Shown here piece by piece: positions 1-4,954 of a DNA stretch of 5,009 nt. The notes below the pieces were generated by a model. The model made no database searches. It worked only from the letters and a program-made list of their open reading frames with translations, and was not told the DNA's origin. The DNA is taken from NCBI GenBank assembly GCA_946613955.1, contig CAMOGC010000127.1:1-5009 (forward strand), in the 5' to 3' direction. This stretch comes from an uncultured Clostridia bacterium. GTDB lineage: Bacteria; Bacillota_A; Clostridia; Christensenellales; Aristaeellaceae. Position 1 is the stretch's first letter, and each line of letters starts with the position of its first letter. Position numbers and translations under genes: made by a program.

Positions 1-19
1 GCACGCCATGCCGCCCGCG

Positions 20-1363
20 CTACAGCCTCCGGTATACCACCCGCCACATGGTCAGAAAGCAGGCCAGGCCGCCGATGAGGTTGGAGATGGGCTCCGCCAG
101 GAAAACGCCCCGTACGCCGAACCCCATGGCCGGCAGCGCCAGCGTCAGAGGAACGACGATGATGACCTTCCGCAGCAGCGAAAAGAAAATCGCGTACCGG
201 GCCTTTCCCAGGGCCTGGAAGGTCGTCTGGCCGCTGAACTGGAAGGCCATGAATACGAAGCCGAAGAAATAGATGTTCAGCATCCTGGCGCCCACGGCGA
301 TGGTTTCCGGCTCCTCCGAGAAGATGCCGATCAGCGGCTTCGGGAAAAGCATGACCAGAATCCAGGTGATCAGCGTATAGCCTGTTCCGAGCGCCGCGGC
401 AAACCGGATGCCCTCCTTCACCCTTTCGCCCCTTCTGGCGCCATAGTTGAAGCCCAGCACCGGCTGGGATCCGGCGGTGATCCCCTGGGCGGGCAGGGCC
501 GTCATCTCGCGCACGGAGTTGAGCACCGTCATGATTTCCACATACAGATCCCCGCCCCAGCTTTGCAGCTGGGTATTGCAGACGATATTGACGAGGCTGT
601 TGGTCGCCTGCATGACAAAGCCCGGAAAGCCCAGGCTCAGGATTCGGCCCGTCCGCTCCCGCTGAATATGGATTCTGGACAGCCGGAGCTTCTGCAGGGC
701 CTTTTTCCCCGTCAGAAAGCGCAGCACCCACGCCGCGGACACACCCTGGCTGATCACCGTCGCCAGTGCCGCGCCCCGGACCCCCATGTTGAGCGAAAAA
801 ATAAAAACCGGATCCAGGGCGATATTGATGACCGCCCCCAGAACCGTCGTCATCATGCCGATCCGGGGAAACCCCTGGGCGTTGATATAGCTGTTCAGGC
901 CGGTTCCCAGCATGGAAAAAACCGTCCCGATCAGATAGACGCGAAGATATTGATCCGCGTAGAAGAATGACTGCTCGCTGGCGCCGAAAAGAAAAAGAAT
1001 CGGCCTGCGCAGCGCGTAGCAAAAGACCGTCAGCACCAGCGCCGTCCCCAGCTGCAGGGCAAAAACATTGCCGAGAATATTTTCCGCCTCGTCCGTCTGT
1101 CCCCGGCCCCGGGCGATGGCAAAGAGCGTCGCCCCGCCGCTGCCGTACAGATTGGTAAAGGCGGCGATCAGAACGATGACCGGAAACGTAATCCCCAATC
1201 CGGTCAGGGCCAGATCTCCCACGCCCTCCAGATGGCCGATATACACCCGGTCCACGATATTGTACAGCAGCTGCACCATCTGGGCCAGCGTCAGCGGCAG
1301 CGCCTGGGAAAGAATCAACCGCTTCACCGAGCCCTGGGCAAAATCCGTCTGAACCGCGGCCAT
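20..1363 (-). CDS. MATE family multidrug/Na+ or H+ antiporter (MepA/DinF-like)
   Basis: Integral membrane efflux protein, expected to export cationic drugs or metabolites in exchange for Na+ or H+. The 447 residues match the usual MATE length (about 450) with twelve membrane helices in two six-helix halves. Visible family signatures are VDRVYIGH (residues 37-44) after the first helix, NAQGFPRIG (161-169) followed by NIALDPVFIF (180-189), and GFNYGAR (304-310) in the second half; the last two are typical of the MepA/DinF branch. The hydrophilic stretch at about 218-240 fits the central loop between halves. The ATG at 1361-1363 is preceded by GAGGAAG at 1371-1377 with 7-nt spacing; the stop is TAG at 20-22, so the gene is complete. 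It is separated by 102 bp from the repair operon upstream and has its own candidate promoter. Family is certain; substrate cannot be read from sequence. Confidence 0.95.
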   Translation of the reverse strand: MAAVQTDFAQGSVKRLILSQALPLTLAQMVQLLYNIVDRVYIGHLEGVGDLALTGLGITFPVIVLIAAFTNLYGSGGATLFAIARGRGQTDEAENILGNVFALQLGTALVLTVFCYALRRPILFLFGASEQSFFYADQYLRVYLIGTVFSMLGTGLNSYINAQGFPRIGMMTTVLGAVINIALDPVFIFSLNMGVRGAALATVISQGVSAAWVLRFLTGKKALQKLRLSRIHIQRERTGRILSLGFPGFVMQATNSLVNIVCNTQLQSWGGDLYVEIMTVLNSVREMTALPAQGITAGSQPVLGFNYGARRGERVKEGIRFAAALGTGYTLITWILVMLFPKPLIGIFSEEPETIAVGARMLNIYFFGFVFMAFQFSGQTTFQALGKARYAIFFSLLRKVIIVVPLTLALPAMGFGVRGVFLAEPISNLIGGLACFLTMWRVVYRRL

Positions 1364-1405
1364 TCCGTCACTTCCTCTTGCTGCCCGTCGGCGTTGGCTC
1401 CGCCC

Positions 1406-1453
1406 GGCAAAGGGGATCTCCCGTATCCGCGAACCGCCGCGGCGCCCTTTGCC
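1406..1453 (-). other. Nested hairpin in the MATE 5' leader
   Basis: A perfect 9-bp inverted repeat pairs GGCAAAGGG (1406-1414) with CCCTTTGCC (1445-1453), enclosing a second 5-bp stem (1427-1431 with 1438-1442, 6-nt loop). If transcription starts from the candidate promoter just upstream, the outer arm lies within the first ten or so nucleotides of the MATE transcript. No run of U follows on the minus strand, so it is not a recognisable intrinsic terminator. It may stabilise the mRNA or be a regulatory leader; I do not recognise a known riboswitch class. Pairing is seen directly; function is unknown. Confidence 0.4.
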
Positions 1454-1464
1454 CTTCTTCTCCT

Positions 1465-1492
1465 ATCATACCTCTTTTCCCCGTTCTGTCAA
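1465..1492 (-). promoter_or_regulatory. Sigma-A-type promoter for the MATE gene
   Basis: On the minus strand, TTGACA (1487-1492, a perfect -35 hexamer) is followed after 16 nt by TATGAT (1465-1470, one mismatch to TATAAT). Both elements sit inside the final codons of the YolD-like gene, and its TGA stop (1466-1468) is part of the -10 box. Transcription would start at about 1458-1459, giving a leader of about 95 nt before the MATE start. The spacer is one base shorter than the 17-nt optimum and there is no extended -10 TG. This would let the pump be expressed independently of the repair operon. Confidence 0.65.
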
Positions 1493-1954
1493 GGCGGCCT
1501 CCATCGTCAGGATATTTTCCAGGCGGATTTCCGCGTTCGCGCCGGATCGCCCGCTTTTCCGCTCCAGAATCAGCCGGCCTCCCGCGGGGTCAAAGCCTTT
1601 GACCTTTTCCCGGGCCGTTTCATACCGTCCTCCGGCTTTCAGGGGATCCTGGATAAACCAGGTCAGCAGAACCTCCGGCCTTTTCCCCGCCTCCAGCGCC
1701 TTCCGGACGCCCGACAGCGCCTCGTTCAGGGCTTCCATCTCCTCCTCGCCCAGTTCAATCCGGCGGTCCACCTGCCGGGCCTCCTCGTCAATCATGTCCT
1801 CGTATCCGGTCAGCGCCGCGAAGGGGGCAAACTGCGCCGCCCGGTCATACAGGCTCATGGGCGGGTGCTTCGGCGAGCGCCAGTGGGGATGATGAAAAAT
1901 ATCCCCGTAAACCACCTCAGGATCCGGCTCCTTCCCGGTGATTCCCTTCGCCAT
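1466..1954 (-). CDS. YolD-like protein, putative partner of the Y-family polymerase
   Basis: A 162-residue soluble protein. The recognisable core is MSLYDRAAQFAPFAALTGY (33-51) followed by a charged helical segment (52-90), a pattern I associate with YolD-like proteins encoded next to Y-family polymerases in Bacillota (compare yolD beside uvrX and yqjX beside yqjW in Bacillus subtilis). The C-terminal half (95-150) alternates hydrophobic and polar residues, suggesting a small beta-rich domain, and is longer than classic YolD. YolD proteins have been proposed to take a UmuD-like accessory role; no catalytic residues are visible here. The ATG at 1952-1954 has AAGGAGGG at 1963-1970 with 8-nt spacing, and the gene begins 38 bp inside the polymerase reading frame, indicating translational coupling. 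It is the last gene of the operon. The gene is certain; the family name is moderately sure and the function inferred. Confidence 0.85.
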   Translation of the reverse strand: MAKGITGKEPDPEVVYGDIFHHPHWRSPKHPPMSLYDRAAQFAPFAALTGYEDMIDEEARQVDRRIELGEEEMEALNEALSGVRKALEAGKRPEVLLTWFIQDPLKAGGRYETAREKVKGFDPAGGRLILERKSGRSGANAEIRLENILTMEAALTERGKEV

Positions 1955-3560
1955 GGCGTTTTCCCTCCTTCTTTGGCTTTTCCTCTCCGGATCGATGCCC
2001 GCCGATCTGCTGATTCCGGGCGACGGTGGTTCCCTTTTCCTCCAGGTTCATGCCCTTGAGCACCGCGTTTTTTCCGAAGCGCTCCTGCATGATCAGGGTC
2101 GCCCGCTGCAGCCGGTTCTCCTTGGCCTCCGCTGCCCTTTCCGCTTCCTTCCGCCGGGCCTCTTCCTCGTAATCCGTAAAGAAATCCAGCTGCCGCGGCC
2201 CCTCCTCCGGGACATCATCTGGCCGGATCAGGTTGCAGGCGGCCAGGATCACCCTTCGGATCAGAAGATCCGGATCCACGATCCGGTCATACAGCGCCAT
2301 CATTGCTTCGCGGATAGCCCGGGTGGAGGAGGTATAGTGATCCAGGTTGCCGGTCCCGTGGGCGTGCTTCGGCTGGGGCCGGCCGTATGGATCGGACACC
2401 ACCGCTCCTGCGTAGGCCTTCCCGGTTTTTGCCACGCCGTAAACCGTATCCTTCATGCCTTTTCCGGGGCTCAGAACGATCAGGCTCTCCCGGTCATAGC
2501 CAATTGTCAGGGTCACCTGCCGGGTCACCAGGTTTTTCCGGACCAGGTCCAGCGCCAGCAGCTCCGTCATCTCCCGGACGATCAGCTTCCCGTCCGCGGC
2601 GTTATACGGCTCCGACAGCACCTGCCCGGAGGACAGGCTGCTGGTTTCCGGGCGATAGGCCTTGATGGTCGCGATTTCCGTCGGTTCCCATCCCCAGGCG
2701 TGGTCGATCAGCAGCTCCGCGTTGATCCCCAGGGCCCGGTACAGCAGATCCTCGTTGATCTCGCTGAGCCGGGCGATATCCCCCATGGTAAAGCATCCCA
2801 GCGCCGCCACCCTCGCGGCGATCCCGTGCCCCACGCGCCAGAAATCCGTCAGCGGCCGGTGGCACCAGAGCAGACGCCGATAGCTCATCTCGTCCAGCTC
2901 CGCGATCCGGACCCCGTCCTTGTCCGCCGGCACATGCTTGGCCACGATGTCCATGGCGATCTTGGCCAGATACAGATTGCTGCCGATCCCGGCCGTGGCG
3001 GTAATCCGGGTGGTATACAGCACCTCCCGGATCATTTTCATGGCCAGCTCGTGCGCCGTCATGCCGTAGGTTTTCAGATAACCCGTCACGTCCATGAAGC
3101 ATTCGTCGATGCTGTATACATGGATGTCCTCGTCGCTGATGTATTTCATATAGATGCCGAAGATCCGGGTGGAGATTTCCTCATACAGCTTCATCCGGGG
3201 CGGCGCGACGATATAGGTCAGCTCCAGGGTCGGATCCTTTTCCAGCTCCGCCGCGTTAAAGGAGCTGCCGGTAAAATGATACTGTCCGTCCTCCCCTTTC
3301 GGAAGGAGGCCCTGCCGGACGGCGTTTTTCATCCGCTGCGCGTTGATCTCCCGAACCCGCTGGATCACCTCGAACAGCCGGGCCCTTCCGGAAATTCCGT
3401 GCGCCTTCAGGGAGGGGGATACGGCCAGGCAGATCGTTTTTTCCGTTCTGGATTCGTCCGCCACCACCAGGTTCGTCGACAGGGGATCGAAGTTCCGGTC
3501 CGCCAGCTCGACGCTGGCGTAATAGGATTTCAGGTCGATCGCCACAAAGGTTTTCCGCAC
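1917..3560 (-). CDS. Y-family translesion DNA polymerase (UmuC/PolY2-like)
   Basis: Error-prone polymerase copying past damaged template bases. The palm begins with AIDLKSYYASVE (7-18): Asp9 is a metal ligand and Tyr14 sits at the steric-gate position. YSIDECFMDVT (149-159) supplies the catalytic Asp152 and Glu153. GIGSNLYLAKIA (191-202) is the family motif after the palm, a helix-hairpin-helix region lies at about 240-265, and the little-finger domain spans about 300-445. QLDFF (457-461) is a good beta-clamp-binding motif. At 547 residues it is longer than UmuC or UvrX (about 420) because of an insertion near 75-122 and a C-terminal tail (462-547) with a charged helix and a QIGGHR motif. The start is GTG at 3558-3560, fixed by AAAGGAGGG at 3569-3577. 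It begins 59 bp after the 88-residue gene and overlaps the YolD-like gene by 38 bp. All catalytic residues are present, so it should be active. Confidence 0.95.
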   Translation of the reverse strand: MRKTFVAIDLKSYYASVELADRNFDPLSTNLVVADESRTEKTICLAVSPSLKAHGISGRARLFEVIQRVREINAQRMKNAVRQGLLPKGEDGQYHFTGSSFNAAELEKDPTLELTYIVAPPRMKLYEEISTRIFGIYMKYISDEDIHVYSIDECFMDVTGYLKTYGMTAHELAMKMIREVLYTTRITATAGIGSNLYLAKIAMDIVAKHVPADKDGVRIAELDEMSYRRLLWCHRPLTDFWRVGHGIAARVAALGCFTMGDIARLSEINEDLLYRALGINAELLIDHAWGWEPTEIATIKAYRPETSSLSSGQVLSEPYNAADGKLIVREMTELLALDLVRKNLVTRQVTLTIGYDRESLIVLSPGKGMKDTVYGVAKTGKAYAGAVVSDPYGRPQPKHAHGTGNLDHYTSSTRAIREAMMALYDRIVDPDLLIRRVILAACNLIRPDDVPEEGPRQLDFFTDYEEEARRKEAERAAEAKENRLQRATLIMQERFGKNAVLKGMNLEEKGTTVARNQQIGGHRSGEEKPKKEGKRHGEGNHREGAGS

Positions 3561-3568
3561 CCCCGTTT

Positions 3569-3577
3569 CCCTCCTTT
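3569..3577 (-). promoter_or_regulatory. Ribosome binding site of the polymerase gene
   Basis: AAAGGAGGG on the minus strand, 8 nt before the GTG at 3558-3560. It decides for this GTG start, which also puts the first metal-ligand Asp at residue 9, as expected for Y-family polymerases. The 59-bp gap holding this site (3561-3619) shows no convincing promoter; only a weak 5-bp inverted repeat (3579-3583 with 3608-3612) was noticed. Confidence 0.75.
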
Positions 3578-3619
3578 CCGGCGTTTCCTGCCCTCATTTA
3601 TTCCTGGCGCCGCGGCTCT

Positions 3620-3886
3620 TTAATCGGCCGCTTCCACAAACCAGCGGCCCACGCTGTTGTCGAACCGGGAATCCGCCCGTTCAAAGAACAGATGCTTCTT
3701 TTCGTTCCGGATGACGACGGTATAGCAGTCCCCCCGGATGCCCATGCCCACGGAGGAGGCGGGGCGAAAATCGGTTACCTGATCGATCTTGAAGACGCGG
3801 CCGTCCCTCCAGGTAATGGATCGGGGCTGCATGAACCCGGTATTGTCAAAGTCGGAATTCACTCTGACATAAATCCGATCCGCCAC
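3620..3886 (-). CDS. Small conserved-looking protein of unknown function in the repair operon
   Basis: An 88-residue soluble protein without signal peptide, membrane segment or cysteine pair (one Cys, residue 54). It is rich in alternating hydrophobic/polar segments, suggesting an all-beta fold: RIYVRVN (4-10), SITWRDGRVFKIDQV (23-37), CYTVVI (54-59), KHLFFER (64-70) and GRWFVE (80-85). I recall similar short proteins beside Y-family polymerases in Clostridia annotated only as hypothetical. The outline (W-x-D-G-R, then Y-x-V, then a final G-R-W-F-V) also recalls DUF6504 proteins found near Y-polymerases in Actinobacteria, but that is memory-based and needs a profile search. The start is GTG at 3884-3886, with AAAGGCGGG at 3894-3902 as ribosome site; it lies 3 bp after the zinc-ribbon stop. 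The tight spacing makes co-expression and a shared role in damage tolerance likely. The stop is TAA at 3620-3622. Confidence 0.85.
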   Translation of the reverse strand: MADRIYVRVNSDFDNTGFMQPRSITWRDGRVFKIDQVTDFRPASSVGMGIRGDCYTVVIRNEKKHLFFERADSRFDNSVGRWFVEAAD

Positions 3887-3889
3887 GCC

Positions 3890-4078
3890 TCATCCCGCCT
3901 TTCCCGTCGGAGACGTCCCCAGCAGCGGCCAGTTTTCCTTTTCCCGCTGCAGGTCATAATACCAGTCCTCCTCCTCGTGGGTCGCGGCGCGAAGGCGGTG
4001 ATGACCGCAATCCGGGCACCGGTCCGGAAGCGATTGAACAGCAAAGACATACCGACATTTTTCACAGGCCAGCAACAT
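3890..4078 (-). CDS. Small zinc-ribbon protein
   Basis: A 62-residue protein with four cysteines arranged CEKC (5-8) and CPDC (21-24), that is C-x2-C, 12 residues, C-x2-C, a zinc-ribbon or rubredoxin-like knuckle pair expected to bind one Zn2+. The second half (31-62) is hydrophilic with a WYYDLQREKENW segment (39-50) that may form an amphipathic helix. No enzyme motif is visible; small ribbons of this type usually bind DNA, RNA or protein. Start ATG at 4076-4078 has the strong site AGGAGGAGGG (4087-4096) with 8-nt spacing and lies 17 bp inside the end of the S24 repressor gene; its last three codons carry the ribosome site of the next gene. A competing frame with an ATG at 4084-4086 covers the same stretch but lacks the CxxC pattern. 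Placement between repressor and polymerase suggests an accessory or regulatory role in the repair cassette, which is inference. Confidence 0.85.
   Translation of the reverse strand: MLLACEKCRYVFAVQSLPDRCPDCGHHRLRAATHEEEDWYYDLQREKENWPLLGTSPTGKAG
3894..3902 (-). promoter_or_regulatory. Ribosome binding site deciding the GTG start of the 88-residue gene
   Basis: AAAGGCGGG on the minus strand, one base from AAAGGAGGG, 7 nt before the GTG at 3884-3886. It lies within the last codons of the zinc-ribbon gene, so the two genes are probably translationally coupled. The intervening ATG at 3891-3893 is in a different frame. Confidence 0.55.
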
Positions 4079-4901
4079 GGCCGCATCCCTCCTCCTGCCT
4101 CACGGCTTCCTCATACAGCGCCTTTTCCTCCCCCGTCGGAATCATGGTCTCATCGATGATCCCCAGCACCCGGCCGATCAGCCCGGCGCCCTCTTCCGTA
4201 GGAATGATATCCTCGTATTCCTCGTTCCGGGAATGCAGCCGGTCCTTCGCCGCTTCCTTGATCACGATGCCCTGCCCCGGCAGGGAAAACACGTAAACCT
4301 GGCCGATCCGCGTCTCCGCGCAGTGCCGGACCAGGATCCGGTCATGATCATGATAGGCGGGCTCCATGCTGTGCCCGGTCACGGTAATGATCTCATCCGC
4401 ACCGGCGGTTTCCGGCCTGTTGTACAAAAGCACGGTTTCCGCCTCCGCCTGCTGGGGCCATTCGTCCCCGGCGCCCGCCGCGGCGCTGCGCCCAAAGTCC
4501 GGCAGGGCCACCAGCCTTTCCCGGATGTCCCGCAGCCGGATCTCGCGGCATCGCCCGGCCAGCGCCTCCCCCACGGCGAAGAAATCCGCCCGGCCCCGCT
4601 CGTCCATGGAACGGAAAAGCCCCACCAGGCCTCTTTCCCTTTCCGACAGGGATGCTCCCACGCCCCGGATGCCAAAGAACGCGTTCGGATCCACATCCAG
4701 CGCGGAGAAGAGCCGGAAAAGGGATTCCGGATCGGGGCGGGAAAGCCCGCATTCCCAGTTCCGCACGGAGCCGACCGTCACCCCCAGCGCCCGGGCCAGC
4801 TCCTCCGCCGACAGACCCGCCTTCTTACGATAGGCCTTGATCTTCAGCCCGTATCCTTCGAGGTTTCGTTTTTTTGCTCCGTCGGCCGCCGCTCTGCTCA
4901 T
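4062..4901 (-). CDS. XRE-type repressor with S24 self-cleaving (LexA/UmuD-like) domain
   Basis: A 279-residue transcription factor, probable repressor of this operon. The N-terminal XRE/Cro-CI helix-turn-helix spans about 16-77, with SAEELARALGV (31-41) as first helix and TVGSVRNWE (42-50) as recognition helix. A charged helical linker (84-132) leads to an S24 peptidase domain (about 155-250): Ser178 in GHSMEP and Lys215 in GIVIKEA form the catalytic dyad. Candidate cleavage bonds are Ala142-Gly143 and Ala144-Gly145 in SAAAGAGDEW. Ser to Lys is 37 residues, as in LexA and UmuD, and Ala to Ser is 36 or 34 against 35 and 36 there. The dyad therefore looks functional, implying RecA-stimulated autocleavage after DNA damage, as in CI-type repressors. 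ATG at 4899-4901 has AAGGCGGG at 4908-4915. The frame stays open upstream to the window edge, so a longer N-terminus is not excluded. It overlaps the zinc-ribbon gene by 17 bp. Confidence 0.92.
   Translation of the reverse strand: MSRAAADGAKKRNLEGYGLKIKAYRKKAGLSAEELARALGVTVGSVRNWECGLSRPDPESLFRLFSALDVDPNAFFGIRGVGASLSERERGLVGLFRSMDERGRADFFAVGEALAGRCREIRLRDIRERLVALPDFGRSAAAGAGDEWPQQAEAETVLLYNRPETAGADEIITVTGHSMEPAYHDHDRILVRHCAETRIGQVYVFSLPGQGIVIKEAAKDRLHSRNEEYEDIIPTEEGAGLIGRVLGIIDETMIPTGEEKALYEEAVRQEEGCGHVAGL
4087..4096 (-). promoter_or_regulatory. Strong ribosome binding site of the zinc-ribbon gene
   Basis: AGGAGGAGGG on the minus strand, ending 8 nt before the ATG at 4076-4078 and located within the last codons of the repressor gene. 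It supports the CxxC-containing frame over the alternative frame that begins at 4086, whose ATG abuts this site with no spacing. Confidence 0.7.
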
Positions 4902-4907
4902 CCGATT

Positions 4908-4915
4908 CCCGCCTT
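4908..4915 (-). promoter_or_regulatory. Ribosome binding site of the S24 repressor gene
   Basis: AAGGCGGG on the minus strand, 6 nt before the ATG at 4899-4901, the same one-mismatch variant used by the 88-residue gene. It favours initiation here rather than in the open frame that continues into the repeat upstream. No sigma-A promoter is visible between this site and the repeat at 4955. Confidence 0.5.
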
Positions 4916-4954
4916 CTTTCCTGTTTCGCCGGGCCGCCGCCCGCTTCGATTTCC

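Noticed and set aside
1..19. Bases after the MATE stop checked for a terminator or next gene
   Set aside because: Too short to show a stem with a T-run or any gene start.
8..970. Open frame of 320 codons on the plus strand opposite the MATE gene
   Set aside because: Antisense shadow of the membrane protein gene; the translation is low-complexity and highly charged with no domain.
1406..1453. Inverted repeat considered as an intrinsic terminator of the repair operon
   Set aside because: No T-run follows on the minus strand, the loop is about 30 nt, and it lies after a strong promoter for the next gene.
1364..1464. Leader considered as a known riboswitch (ykkC/guanidine, fluoride, ZTP, cyclic-di-GMP)
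   Set aside because: The conserved bases I associate with these classes were not found in the leader; only generic stems are visible.
1938..3623. Long open frame of 561 codons on the plus strand opposite the polymerase
   Set aside because: It is the antisense shadow of a gene with intact catalytic motifs; the translation is rich in Pro, Arg, His and Gln with no recognisable domain, as expected from GC-rich reverse frames.
3859..4086. Alternative 75-codon minus-strand frame overlapping the zinc-ribbon gene
   Set aside because: Its translation lacks the paired CxxC motifs, its start abuts the ribosome site with no spacing, and it would overlap the 88-residue gene.
4677..4686. Palindrome GAACGCGTTC resembling a LexA (SOS) box
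   Set aside because: The Bacillota LexA box needs four bases between GAAC and GTTC; here there are two, and the site is deep inside the repressor coding region. No proper LexA box was found upstream of any gene in the window.
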